Below, piece after piece: positions 36,228 through 45,818 of a stretch of 64,000 nt of DNA. Position 1 is the first letter of the stretch. Each line of letters starts with the position of its first letter. The notes beneath the pieces are model-generated. The model saw nothing but the letters and a program-made list of their open reading frames with translations, made no database searches and was not told where the DNA came from. Origin of the DNA: Akkermansiaceae bacterium (GTDB lineage Bacteria; Verrucomicrobiota; Verrucomicrobiia; Verrucomicrobiales; Akkermansiaceae); contig JAPKCM010000003.1 of assembly GCA_028822935.1 (NCBI GenBank), forward strand, positions 90,759 to 154,758. Reading direction: 5' to 3'. Made by a program: the position numbers and the translations under genes.

Positions 36228-39200
36228 ATGCGCAATAATATCCTATCCACCGTCCTTTTCTCCCTCGCACTCGGTTCAATCTCGGCCTTCGGCCAAGTCC
36301 CCATCATCCCGGCTAAGACGGTGGTGCAGACCCAATTTCCAATCTTTGAAAATGGCTACAAATCGCGCGAACTCGCCAACTTTCGCCTCCATCTCGATTA
36401 TCAATCGGACACCGCTTCTGAACTTTTGGTCACCAAAGGATTCAGCCTCACCCTCCCCGGCGGCGCCCACATCCTTGAGTTGACCTACCAGCAGACCGGA
36501 TCACGACCCACCCAGCTCAGCGCCTGGATCGATGGCAAGGCGCTCCATCAGAACAAATCCCTCCCAGCCGGCGGAGATCAATCCTTCACCTCGGACGACA
36601 AGGCCCTCCGCACCGACCAAGATTTCACAGTCGCGGCGTCCTTCCAATCCACCGGCGATGGCACCATCTTCTCAAAATGCGCCCCGGAAGGACTGTGGTC
36701 CGAAGGCAGCAAAGCCCTCTTTATCAAGGGTGGTCGACTCACTTATGACGTCGGCTGGGTCGGAGATCTCAGTGGGCCTGTCGTTAGCGATGGCAAAACA
36801 CACCGGGTCGTCCTACGCTCCAGCAAAGGAATGATCGACCTCGCCGTCGATGGCCGATCCATCGGAACGGAAAAGCTAAACTCTGAAGACGTCTCGAGTC
36901 ACCTCTTCAAGATCGGTCTCGGAGCAAGCGACTTCACCGGCCCATTAAACAAGGGCACTGTTTCCAACCTCCGCTATTGGACGCGCTCCCTTGAGGGCGC
37001 CGAACTCACTTCACTACTCAAAGGCGACGTTGAGGCCATCAACACTCCCGATCTCAATTGGTCCGCCAGCGAGCACGGCGAAACCTTCGGCGGACTCGGA
37101 CAAGCCGGAACTCCGGTTCAACTCAACCTCAAGGCCGACAAGAGCTTCACCGGCAAAAAGGCCTGGGTTCAGCCCCTCGAAATCACAGATCACGCCAAAC
37201 TGATCCGAGGCTGGAACAAGAAGACGCTCACCGAAGGGAAAGTCATCTACCAGACTCTCTGCATCACCTGCCACGGTGATCAAAACAAAGAAGGAAGCCT
37301 GCCCACCGCCCTGAAATTTCACGAGGCTCCCCTTAAAAACGGCAGTGATCCTTACCGCATGTTCCAGACTCTGGAAAAGGGATACGGGCTGATGGTGCCA
37401 CAGGCTCAATTTGATGCAGGGCAAAAGTATGCCGCCATCCAATACATTCGCGAAACCTTCCTGAAGCCCCTCAACAAAAGCCAATACTTCGAACCCACCG
37501 AGGCCTACCTCGCCAGTCTCCCCAAAGCCCTCGACCTCCCCAAGGTTCCGAAGAGCCCTACCCTCGCCAAACAGGGTAAGCCCTTCGAACTCATGGATTT
37601 CGGCCCGGCCCTTAATTGGACCTACCAAATCAATCGTGGAGCCCGCGACAAGGACAAGAATATCGCGCAAAAGGGAATCAACGTGCGCCTCGATCGGGGC
37701 GCAGGCGGCGTCTCCAAAGGCAAGGCCTGGATGGTCTATGACGAAGACACCATGCGTGTCGCCACCGCCTACTCGGGCGATTTCGTCGATTGGCGGGGCA
37801 TCGCCTTCGATGGTTCCCACGGCAGCCACACCAGCATTGCCGGCGAGCCCTTGTTCATCAATCCCGACGCCCCCGCGTGGGAGCACCCCACCAAACATTC
37901 CTGGGAAGATGAACGCGTCATTGGTCGTGACAATCGCCACTACGGCCCCCTTCCCCAAGATTGGGTGCGCTACCTCGGACGCTACCGATACGACCAACAG
38001 ACGATCATTCACTACCGTGTCGGCAAGACCGAGATTCTCGAACTCCCCGGCCTCCTCACTGGAGTAACCCAAGAAGTTTTCACCCGCACCTTGAACGTCG
38101 CTAAATCCTCTCACGACCTCCTCAGTCGGATTACTCCTCCCGAGGATGGATTTGCCGTGGCCCTGAAGGGCACCGTAGGCGTGAGCCTCGAACGCAAGGA
38201 CGACGGCGTCTACCTCCGCATCCCCGCCTCCGCCACTCCTGCCCGATTCATTCTTGGATTCGGCAACATGGAAGCTGCCGAACTCAGCGCGGCCCTCACC
38301 GAACCTGCCGCCCTGACGCCATTGACGAAAGGCGGACCAGCCCAATACCCCGACCCGGTCATCACCGCGGGAACACTCGGCAATGACGATGATCCCTTCG
38401 CCTACGACATCCTCACGATTCCCAACAAAGGCGATAATCCCTGGAACTCCTGGATGCGCCTCGGGGGCTTCGACTTTTTCCCGAAGAACCCGGACCGCGC
38501 CGCCGTCTGCACCTGGCTCGGCGATGTTTGGCTCGTCGATGGCGTAGCCGGCGACCTCAAGGAACTTAAGTGGCGCCGCATCTGCACCGGTCTCTTCCAG
38601 CCTCTCGGCCTAAAAATCGTCGACAACACCATCTACGTCACCTGCCGGGACCAACTCGCCCGCCTCCACGACCTGAATGGCGACGAGGAAATCGATTACG
38701 TGGAAGCCTTCAACAACGATCACCAGGTCACCGAACACTTCCACGAATTTGCGATGGGCCTGCAAACCGATGAGAAAGGAAACTTCTACTACGCCAAGTC
38801 GGCCCGCCATGCAAAGAAGGCCGTCGTCCCCCACCACGGCACCCTCCTCCGCGTCAGCCCGGATGGCGCGACCACCGAAATCGTCGCGAGTGGATTCCGC
38901 GCCGCCAACGGAGTTTGCCTCAACCCGGACGGCACCTGGATCGTCACCGATCAAGAAGGCCACTGGAACCCGAAGAACCGAATCAACTACGTCAAGGAAG
39001 GTGGATTCTATGGCAACATGTTTGGCTATCACAACGTCACCGACAGCTCTGATGAAGCGATGGAGCAACCGCTGACTTGGATCACCAACGCCTTCGACCG
39101 CTCCCCCGCCGAACTCCTCTGGGTTCCAGAAGATGCCGCATGGGGTTCCCTCAACGGCACCCTCCTCAACCTCAGCTACGGCTACGGCAAAGTCTACACC

Positions 39201-39692
39201 GTCCCGCACGAAGTGCTAAACGGTCAAGCTCAAGGCGGGATGTGCGCCCTCCCCATCGAAGCCGCTCCCTCCGGCCTTCACCGTGGGCGCTTTCATCCCG
39301 TCAACAAGCAACTCTACGCCGCCGGGATGTTCGCCTGGGCCGGTAGCCGGCAAGCCGACGGTTCCTTTTGCCGCATCCGGGCAACCGGAAAGCCAAGCTA
39401 CCTGCCGATCAAAACGGAAGCCTCGAAAGGCAAATACAAGATCACCTTCAGTGACCCTGTCCCTGCCAAGGCCAGCTTCAAGGTCAAAGTATGGAACCTC
39501 AAGCGCACCGCCAACTACGGGTCCAAACACTACGACGAACGCGCCTTGGAAGTCACCGAAGTGACGATCTCCGGCAAGCAAGCAAGCCTCACCATCCCCG
39601 ACTTAGAGCCAACCTGGGGCATGGAGATCTCCTGCGATTTCGGAAACAAGATCAAGCGCGTCATCCACGCTTCCATTCATCAATTACCGTAA
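36228..39692 (+). CDS. large secreted heme-binding protein: LamG-like, CxxCH and beta-propeller domains
   Basis: The 1,154-residue protein has a signal peptide (MRNNILSTVLFSLALGSISA). A concanavalin/LamG-like domain lies at about 125-265 (DFTVAASFQSTGDGTIFSK, LAVDGRSIG). A cytochrome c motif CITCHGDQN is at about 345. A region resembling DUF6797 follows at about 450-700. From about 790 to 1,030 a sorbosone-dehydrogenase-like beta-propeller appears (GLKIVDNTIYVTCRDQLARL, DGTWIVTDQEGHWNPKNRI). The final 100 residues are a small beta domain. Such proteins are typical of PVC bacteria and may oxidise sugars or alcohols with electrons passed to the heme. The substrate cannot be predicted. It probably ends the block that starts with DUF1592. 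Confidence 0.83.
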   Translation: MRNNILSTVLFSLALGSISAFGQVPIIPAKTVVQTQFPIFENGYKSRELANFRLHLDYQSDTASELLVTKGFSLTLPGGAHILELTYQQTGSRPTQLSAWIDGKALHQNKSLPAGGDQSFTSDDKALRTDQDFTVAASFQSTGDGTIFSKCAPEGLWSEGSKALFIKGGRLTYDVGWVGDLSGPVVSDGKTHRVVLRSSKGMIDLAVDGRSIGTEKLNSEDVSSHLFKIGLGASDFTGPLNKGTVSNLRYWTRSLEGAELTSLLKGDVEAINTPDLNWSASEHGETFGGLGQAGTPVQLNLKADKSFTGKKAWVQPLEITDHAKLIRGWNKKTLTEGKVIYQTLCITCHGDQNKEGSLPTALKFHEAPLKNGSDPYRMFQTLEKGYGLMVPQAQFDAGQKYAAIQYIRETFLKPLNKSQYFEPTEAYLASLPKALDLPKVPKSPTLAKQGKPFELMDFGPALNWTYQINRGARDKDKNIAQKGINVRLDRGAGGVSKGKAWMVYDEDTMRVATAYSGDFVDWRGIAFDGSHGSHTSIAGEPLFINPDAPAWEHPTKHSWEDERVIGRDNRHYGPLPQDWVRYLGRYRYDQQTIIHYRVGKTEILELPGLLTGVTQEVFTRTLNVAKSSHDLLSRITPPEDGFAVALKGTVGVSLERKDDGVYLRIPASATPARFILGFGNMEAAELSAALTEPAALTPLTKGGPAQYPDPVITAGTLGNDDDPFAYDILTIPNKGDNPWNSWMRLGGFDFFPKNPDRAAVCTWLGDVWLVDGVAGDLKELKWRRICTGLFQPLGLKIVDNTIYVTCRDQLARLHDLNGDEEIDYVEAFNNDHQVTEHFHEFAMGLQTDEKGNFYYAKSARHAKKAVVPHHGTLLRVSPDGATTEIVASGFRAANGVCLNPDGTWIVTDQEGHWNPKNRINYVKEGGFYGNMFGYHNVTDSSDEAMEQPLTWITNAFDRSPAELLWVPEDAAWGSLNGTLLNLSYGYGKVYTVPHEVLNGQAQGGMCALPIEAAPSGLHRGRFHPVNKQLYAAGMFAWAGSRQADGSFCRIRATGKPSYLPIKTEASKGKYKITFSDPVPAKASFKVKVWNLKRTANYGSKHYDERALEVTEVTISGKQASLTIPDLEPTWGMEISCDFGNKIKRVIHASIHQLP

Positions 39693-39833
39693 GGCAATGC
39701 CCACACCCTGGCCAACGCCGTAGATCCGGCGCTGGCCCGGTAACAAGATCGCTTGACCAACTTCGCTAGAAATTTCACCCTTTCATCGTCCTGAAATCAG
39801 GGCTATCTCAAAAACACCAAGATATAAATACAT

Positions 39834-39839
39834 TATAAT
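39834..39839 (+). promoter_or_regulatory. TATAAT -10 box close to the next start codon
   Basis: A perfect TATAAT lies only 10 bases before the ATG at 39850, in an AT-rich stretch. A start site 6-7 bases downstream would leave a leader of only a few bases. The -35 region (AAAACA around 39811) is weak. Confidence 0.4.
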
Positions 39840-39849
39840 CTCCAGAATC

Positions 39850-40434
39850 ATGAAGAAACTTGCCACAATCTTATCCATTGCCGCCTTCTCGATCAGCTTC
39901 ACAACTTCCAACCTCCAAGCGGATACCCTTGGTGACGTGATGAAGTCCGAGGGAATTGACAAAATGTTAGGCACCTGGGTCGATGCCGACACCAATGGAG
40001 AAAAGTTCAGAATCACCTACAAGTGGAAGATCAAGGGCCACGCAGTAGAGCTGATCCTCAAGACGGAAGACAGCACTTCCTCTGCACTCATTGTCTACGA
40101 TCAAGGATCGGAAACGGTCCTCCACATGGGAGTGAACTCAAAGGGAGAACTTGGCCGTGGGACCTGGTCCGCCCAGGAGGGCGTCGCGATTCTCGATCTC
40201 ACTCAGAACACTTCCGATGGTCAGGAAGTGGAGCTCAAAATCTCTCATAAGGTCGTAGACAAGAAGTCCCTGACCCTTGGCTTTGAAATGAAAGAGACAG
40301 GTGAAGGCGGAGAGCTCGAGCTGGTGCGTCCTGCGAAGAAGCCGAAAGTAAAGAAAGCGAAAAGTGGTGTGCAAAAGAAGAAAGCAGCGCCCAAGGCAGG
40401 AGAGCCGAACGCTTCCGATCCCTCTGGAAAATAA
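39850..40434 (+). CDS. exported protein of unknown function with basic tail
   Basis: This 194-residue protein starts with a clear signal peptide (KKLATILSIAAFSISF). Residues 30-160 form a beta-rich domain (LGTWVDADTNGEKFRITYKWKIKG; ELGRGTWSAQEGVAILDL) that looks like a lipocalin/DUF1579-type barrel. The last 35 residues are Lys/Ala/Pro-rich. I do not recognise a specific family. It is the last plus-strand gene before a minus-strand operon and has its own -10 box. Confidence 0.7.
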   Translation: MKKLATILSIAAFSISFTTSNLQADTLGDVMKSEGIDKMLGTWVDADTNGEKFRITYKWKIKGHAVELILKTEDSTSSALIVYDQGSETVLHMGVNSKGELGRGTWSAQEGVAILDLTQNTSDGQEVELKISHKVVDKKSLTLGFEMKETGEGGELELVRPAKKPKVKKAKSGVQKKKAAPKAGEPNASDPSGK

Positions 40435-40497
40435 GCTTTGGGGCGAGACATCGAGCTCAATGGGTGGCTCCTTTCTGCGATGCTAGGGGCGCCCTGT

Positions 40498-43278
40498 CTA
40501 CCGCTCCACCGTTTTTGCCTCTTTCTTCAGAGGGGGAAAAGAGTGCAACAGCTTCCGATCCTTGGCGCGCCACACACGCAGGATGCCGCCTTCGCCACCA
40601 GCGACGATGATCCGGCCATCAGGAGAGGCGGTCACGGTGTAGACAAAACTTTCGATTCCGCCCAAATTTTGCCCCGCAGCCTTCACTGTCTTGTCGCCGG
40701 CGGAACTAAGGAGAGCATTGCCGGTTCCGAGAAACTCGATCGAGGTGACTTCCTTTCGGTATCCGCCCTCTGACTTTGTCTGCTTGCCCGTCTCGGCACT
40801 CCACAGTTTTGTCACCTTGTCTGCGCCGGCCGACGCAATCGTCTGACCGTCGGCACTCCAAGCGACGTCAAGAACATGATTGGTGTGACCTTCCATCTTG
40901 TGAAGGAGCGCGCCGGTATCAAGACGATGGAGTTTCACCAATCGATCGGTGGAGGCCGTGGCGAGCTGCTCTCCATCCGGTGAGAAGGCCAGGCCGGTGA
41001 TGGTGTCATCGTGTGGCTTGGTAATCTCGTTTTGCCGGGTCCCATTGTGCACGTTCCAGAGTTTGAGTTCGCCACGCCGCGAAGGGATTCCGCTTCCGGT
41101 GGCGAGCAGTCCGCCACGCGGATGGAAAGCGAGGGCGAGGACGCGTCCGGAGAAGGGTTTGGCGCTGGTCCCGTCACCAATCTGGCGCATCTTGCGCCAC
41201 GAAGCTGGCGCGAAGCGAGCAAGGGATTTGTCCGCGAAGGCGGCGATGAGATCTCCGTTGGGAGTGAAGACAACCCTCGCGGTGTCGCGGCCTCTTTGCA
41301 GGGTGTCAAGTGGTTGGAGCGTGGCAAGTGACCAAAACCGCACCCCCATCTTTTGCGTCCCGGCGGCGAGGGTAGTGCCGTCGGCCGAGATGGCGAGACT
41401 GCGCACCGCGCCCGATCCGATCGTCTTCGCCTCCTCTTCGAGCTTCTTCACAGATTCCTCCGCGGTGGCGAGTTTCCCATCGGCCTCGGTGGAGGCCGCT
41501 TGCACCGAGAGAAGTCGCTCGGCGGCCTTGGTTCCGTCGCGTACGGCGAGCTCGCGATTGCCTTGGGCGCCGGCGTGCTTGCGCTTGGCCGTGGTGAGTT
41601 CGGCCTCGGCCTTCTGGAGGGCTTCGGTGGCCTTTTGGGCGCGTCCCTTTACCGCGCCGAGCTGTGACTTGTCGGTGGCACTCTCGATTTGAGCCACTTC
41701 GTTCCGTATCACGTCGGCCTCCTTGCGGAGCTTGGGTAGCGTACCTTCCTTTGCTTCGAATTCCTTCAAAGCGGCATTCAGAGCTTCAGCCTGTTTCTTG
41801 GTGTGTTCGCGGAGTTCGGTCCACCGTTTGTCGCCTGCTTCGACTTGCGTGCGACGCAAGTCTGCCACACGTTTTGCGACGTCACGGCTCCGGATTGCAG
41901 CTGCCCGGCGGATCTCGAAGTCGTAATCTCCGCTCAGTTCGCCGAGTTTGGTTCCCTTTGCCGCGTCCCAAACCCGCACGATGCCATCTGCTCCGGCTGT
42001 CGCGATACGATTTGCTCCGGCATGCGCAGTGAGGGTAGTAATCGGGGAACCATGGTTGAATTGGCTAAGTGGCTTGCCTGCTTGGTCCCAAAGACGAGCA
42101 GTTCCATCTTCGCTTGCCGAGAGAAACTGTCTGCCTTCTAGATTGAAGGCGAGGAGGGAAGTGATCTTCGCTCCATGCCCTTTCAGTTCAAGCGGGGGGC
42201 TTACTTCGGTATCGACCGATTGCTCGAAGGCCGCGACCGGAATGATGCGAATCACGCCATCTGCGCCTCCTACCGCAAGCTTCTGTCCGTCCTCTAACAG
42301 TGCGAGAGATGTCGATTCAGGGAGGGACTTGATCGCCTTCCAGTTCTTCGGGTCGATTGCACTACTGCGGAGAAGAATTTTGTCATCGGAGAGCGAGTAA
42401 AGAGTGGAGCTGTCCGCCGTGAAAATCGCTGCGCGGATTGCGGCGGCGTGTTTTCCCTCGGTCTTGACTTCAGTCGCTTGACCGAGCGAGTGCAGGAGGA
42501 GGTTCCCCTTGCCATCGCCTGTCGCTAGCGATTCACCATTTGGGCTGGCGGCGAGGATAGTGGGCGCTTCCGGGAGAGGTCTACCGATCCGGGCCGGGAA
42601 GCCTCCCCGGGACCAAAGTTTCACGGTCCGGAATCCTCCCGAGGCGAGAAGGCCGTCACGGTTGAAAGCAAGGGAGTGGACGTTGTCGTGGTGCGCAGCC
42701 GGTGTTCCCAGTTCGGGATCGACTAACTCCGCTTCGAACGCGCCGCGATGCAGGTCATAGAGGTGGATTCGGTTGCCACGTCCCGCCGCGACAAAGCGTC
42801 CGTCATCCGTAATGGCGGTAGCGTAGATCGCATTAACGCCCTGCAGATCTTCCCATTTACTTGGTCCGGCCAAGACGGCGGCAGAGGTTCCTACTCCGCC
42901 TTGGGTGATCCAAAGTTTCAAGAGGGCCAGTTGCTCCGGACTGAGGTCGAGGGCCTTGGACTTGTTCTTGGCCGGCGGCATCGGATCGTCTTCGAGGTGC
43001 GCGGAATAGGTAAAAACGAGACTCTCCATTGGCTTGCCGGGAACGAGGGAGGGACCGCTGTCACCGCCCGTAATCATGGCCTGTGGCGATTCGAGATTGA
43101 GGTCGGCTTTGGCCTTTTTTTCATTGTGACAAGCGAAGCAATTCTTCTTGAGAAAGGGCACGATTTCCTTCGTGAAGTCGACCATGGTGTTGCGCTGCAG
43201 ATCAGCGACCGGAAGTGGGGTTTCCTGCGCGGAGGTCAGGCCGATTAGAACGAAAGCAGCGATAAAGTGACGTATCAT
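40498..43278 (-). CDS. secreted PSCyt1-WD40 protein with central coiled coil
   Basis: The 926-residue protein has a signal peptide (MIRHFIAAFVLIGLTSAQ). A PSCyt1 heme domain comes first (CFACHNEKKAKADLNLESP near residue 48). A first set of WD40 blades runs from about 130 to 450, a long coiled coil follows at about 450-615, and a second WD40 set runs from about 620 to 926. Repeat motifs such as SASEDGTARLWDQAGK and ATAGADGIVRVWDAAKG are clear. It overlaps the preceding PPC gene by 4 bases (ATGA), so it is the last gene of the four-gene minus-strand operon. Fusion of a cytochrome-like domain to WD40 propellers is a known PVC arrangement. The role is unknown. Confidence 0.86.
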   Translation of the reverse strand: MIRHFIAAFVLIGLTSAQETPLPVADLQRNTMVDFTKEIVPFLKKNCFACHNEKKAKADLNLESPQAMITGGDSGPSLVPGKPMESLVFTYSAHLEDDPMPPAKNKSKALDLSPEQLALLKLWITQGGVGTSAAVLAGPSKWEDLQGVNAIYATAITDDGRFVAAGRGNRIHLYDLHRGAFEAELVDPELGTPAAHHDNVHSLAFNRDGLLASGGFRTVKLWSRGGFPARIGRPLPEAPTILAASPNGESLATGDGKGNLLLHSLGQATEVKTEGKHAAAIRAAIFTADSSTLYSLSDDKILLRSSAIDPKNWKAIKSLPESTSLALLEDGQKLAVGGADGVIRIIPVAAFEQSVDTEVSPPLELKGHGAKITSLLAFNLEGRQFLSASEDGTARLWDQAGKPLSQFNHGSPITTLTAHAGANRIATAGADGIVRVWDAAKGTKLGELSGDYDFEIRRAAAIRSRDVAKRVADLRRTQVEAGDKRWTELREHTKKQAEALNAALKEFEAKEGTLPKLRKEADVIRNEVAQIESATDKSQLGAVKGRAQKATEALQKAEAELTTAKRKHAGAQGNRELAVRDGTKAAERLLSVQAASTEADGKLATAEESVKKLEEEAKTIGSGAVRSLAISADGTTLAAGTQKMGVRFWSLATLQPLDTLQRGRDTARVVFTPNGDLIAAFADKSLARFAPASWRKMRQIGDGTSAKPFSGRVLALAFHPRGGLLATGSGIPSRRGELKLWNVHNGTRQNEITKPHDDTITGLAFSPDGEQLATASTDRLVKLHRLDTGALLHKMEGHTNHVLDVAWSADGQTIASAGADKVTKLWSAETGKQTKSEGGYRKEVTSIEFLGTGNALLSSAGDKTVKAAGQNLGGIESFVYTVTASPDGRIIVAGGEGGILRVWRAKDRKLLHSFPPLKKEAKTVER

Positions 43279-45782
43279 TTTTCTTCCTCTTTTGGGGCTG
43301 GGGCTGTGACGCTTACCGTGATCGGCAGTGAGTATGTCGAGATCTTCACGTCGCGTTCCTTGGCGCGTTCAATCGCGGCTTTGGCGCGCGCCTCCGCCGC
43401 GCTCTTCTCGTTATCGGCACGCTTGCTCTTTTCCTCAGCGTCCTTGGCTGACTTCTCGGTCGTCAGCAGCGTGGCGCGGGTTGTAGTAACGATCGCTCCA
43501 AGTTCGGGCTGGGCTTCGGCGCTGGCACTCTGGAGGTTTTGTTCCGCTTTCATCAAAGCCTGCCGGACGGGTTCGACAGCGGCGCGGGCTTCCTTCGCTT
43601 GTTGATCCAACTGCACTTTGAGTTCCGCGAGGCGTTTGCGATCCGCTTCGGCTCGATCCGCGGCACCGGGGTTGTTGCGATACTTCACGATACCATCGGC
43701 CCGCAATACGAATTGCCAAACGCCGGGTTCCACTGGAAAATCGGCGGTCTTGGCGAAGGTGATGGCGAGGACTCCCTCCGAATCGGTCTCCTTGATCTTG
43801 AGCTGGGGTGGGGTTTTTAGAAACAACGATCCTTCGGGCTGAATCACGAAGTCGCCCTTCACTCCGCTTTTCTTGAGGAGCTTGATCGGAAATTCGAGTT
43901 TACCGTTGAGCGCGACTTCCCAGTCAACTTTTTCGGGCCGCTGCACCACGACGGGGGCCTTCTCAGCGGCGCAGACCGAAAGCGGAAGGCGGGTGGCAAG
44001 GTGTGGGCGGATGCGCTCGATCTCGTAATTGCCGACCGCCCACGAAATCGTCCCGGCCCGTGCCTCGCGAACTTTGTCAGCGGCCTTGCCGCGCACTGTG
44101 ATGAAGCCGTTCCAGGCCGGTGCGTCTTCCGCGGAACTTAGAATGAGAGTCGCGCTGTCCTGCCCTTCTGCGATCCGCATTGGGGAACAAGTGACTCCGC
44201 CCGGGAGATTTTCGGCGCTGAGGGTGATCTCTCCGCGGAAGCCGGATCTCCGGATCGCGAGGACATGGAATGTTGCAGTTCCTCCTTGGCGAAGAAGGGA
44301 CGGAACCGGTTGCAGCAACTTCGACTCACGATGGGGTTTCCAGGCGGTGGCGACGAGCTGGAAGTCGGGTTGATCTTCACGAATCACGAGTCGATAGAGG
44401 CTCGCGGGACCGCCAGAGCCTGTCTGATTCATGACTGTAATGCGATAGGTGCCATCTTCCGGCGGTGAGAAGCGCAGGGACGGATCGCGGGTTGGAAGTG
44501 GAAAGTGACGACCGCCGGGATTGCCGCCATCGTCGCTCGACTGCACTTCGCTGAACTGTTCGGTGCCTTTCTCATCGACCTTAAGACGCTCAATGATGAG
44601 GAGCGGATCACTCGCGTCTCCGAGGCGCTCGGCGAGACAGTCGATCCACAGTGGCGTGCCTTTCTTCGCTTCGATGCGGAAGCGGTCGGTGTCGCCGGAG
44701 CGAGCGAAACTTCCATGAATTTCCGTGGGGATGGGGACGGACTGCTCCTTGGTAGATTCGGTTTCGATGACGACGGGGGCTTCTGCAAACCCGATTCGAA
44801 TGGGGTTCGAGGACACGCCATTTGCTTCGAGCCGGTAATCGAATCCCGGAAGAAGACCTTGGCGGACGAATAGAGAAGGATTGGCGGATTGGGATTCGTT
44901 CGGGAGTTGTAATTCGACTTCCAACGACTCCAACTCGTGAGGCCCGAGACGCAGTCCTTCGCCTTTGCTTCCTCCAGGGAGATTGCGGCCGTAGATCTTG
45001 AACTTAGACGTCGTGCCTGGAGCGCCGGCCGGGGGAACGATGAAGTCGATGTGCGGGGCGTCCTTGATAAGGAGTCGATAGTAAAACTCATCGCCGCCAC
45101 CGAAGGTGAAATCATAAACACGGAGAAGGTAAACTCCGTCCGCAGGCGCGGTGAAATCGAGCAGAGGATCGCGGCCGAGGGTGTCGCGGTCGCTGAGAAG
45201 TTCCCGGCCGCTTGGGTCATTGATTGCGAGGGTGGCGTCCATGCGGGAATCGATGCGCTCGGCCCAGCATTGGATCAGGAGACGTTGTCCCTGCTTCGCC
45301 TCGAAGCGGAAGTAGTCGATGGAGTCACCATCAGCGCGGCCATTCAAGACGACCCCCACCGGCAACACCAAAGCATCGGCTGCCTTCTTATTGGTGCCGG
45401 GCTCAGCGAGTTCTTCAAGCGTTCCCACCACGAAGGGACGGGGGCCGCTGAGGCCGAGGCGTGTCTTAACATGCACTTCATACTGACCGGGCGGAACATC
45501 GTTCGCAACGGTGAGGCGGAAGCGGAAAGGGTCGGGATATTCGGGCTGAAACTCTGCCGCGGGGACAATGACTCGCTCCGCACTCAGGCCGGGATGCGAG
45601 AAGAGGAGACCGCTGGTCCCGTCGAGTTCGGAGCCTGCGATGCTGACCTCGAGGGTCGTGCCGGCCTTGGCCCCTACGGGGTGGATCGAGCGAAGATGAG
45701 GGGAAGGGAGTTGCGCGGACGCCAGGTTCGTTGCCACGGTGGCGACCAGGAACCTACGGATAATTGTGGCAGTCGTCGTCAT
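43275..45782 (-). CDS. secreted PPC-domain protein with C-terminal coiled coil
   Basis: The 835-residue protein has a signal peptide (TIIRRFLVATVATNLASA), then an Ig/IPT-like domain (IHPVGAKAGTTLEVSIAG). Two bacterial pre-peptidase C-terminal (PPC) domains follow, at about 150-235 (DYFRFEAKQGQRLLIQCWAE) and 355-460 (DRFRIEAKKGTPLWIDCLAE). More beta domains come next, and a long coiled coil runs at about 700-812, rich in Lys, Glu and Ala. No protease domain is present. It is third in the operon DUF1501, DUF1549/1553, PPC, WD40-cytochrome. The coiled coil may pair with the one in the next protein. Confidence 0.83.
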   Translation of the reverse strand: MTTTATIIRRFLVATVATNLASAQLPSPHLRSIHPVGAKAGTTLEVSIAGSELDGTSGLLFSHPGLSAERVIVPAAEFQPEYPDPFRFRLTVANDVPPGQYEVHVKTRLGLSGPRPFVVGTLEELAEPGTNKKAADALVLPVGVVLNGRADGDSIDYFRFEAKQGQRLLIQCWAERIDSRMDATLAINDPSGRELLSDRDTLGRDPLLDFTAPADGVYLLRVYDFTFGGGDEFYYRLLIKDAPHIDFIVPPAGAPGTTSKFKIYGRNLPGGSKGEGLRLGPHELESLEVELQLPNESQSANPSLFVRQGLLPGFDYRLEANGVSSNPIRIGFAEAPVVIETESTKEQSVPIPTEIHGSFARSGDTDRFRIEAKKGTPLWIDCLAERLGDASDPLLIIERLKVDEKGTEQFSEVQSSDDGGNPGGRHFPLPTRDPSLRFSPPEDGTYRITVMNQTGSGGPASLYRLVIREDQPDFQLVATAWKPHRESKLLQPVPSLLRQGGTATFHVLAIRRSGFRGEITLSAENLPGGVTCSPMRIAEGQDSATLILSSAEDAPAWNGFITVRGKAADKVREARAGTISWAVGNYEIERIRPHLATRLPLSVCAAEKAPVVVQRPEKVDWEVALNGKLEFPIKLLKKSGVKGDFVIQPEGSLFLKTPPQLKIKETDSEGVLAITFAKTADFPVEPGVWQFVLRADGIVKYRNNPGAADRAEADRKRLAELKVQLDQQAKEARAAVEPVRQALMKAEQNLQSASAEAQPELGAIVTTTRATLLTTEKSAKDAEEKSKRADNEKSAAEARAKAAIERAKERDVKISTYSLPITVSVTAPAPKEEEK

Positions 45783-45818
45783 ATGCGTCGCGTGATTGAG
45801 CAGCCTGTGATCAGCGCG

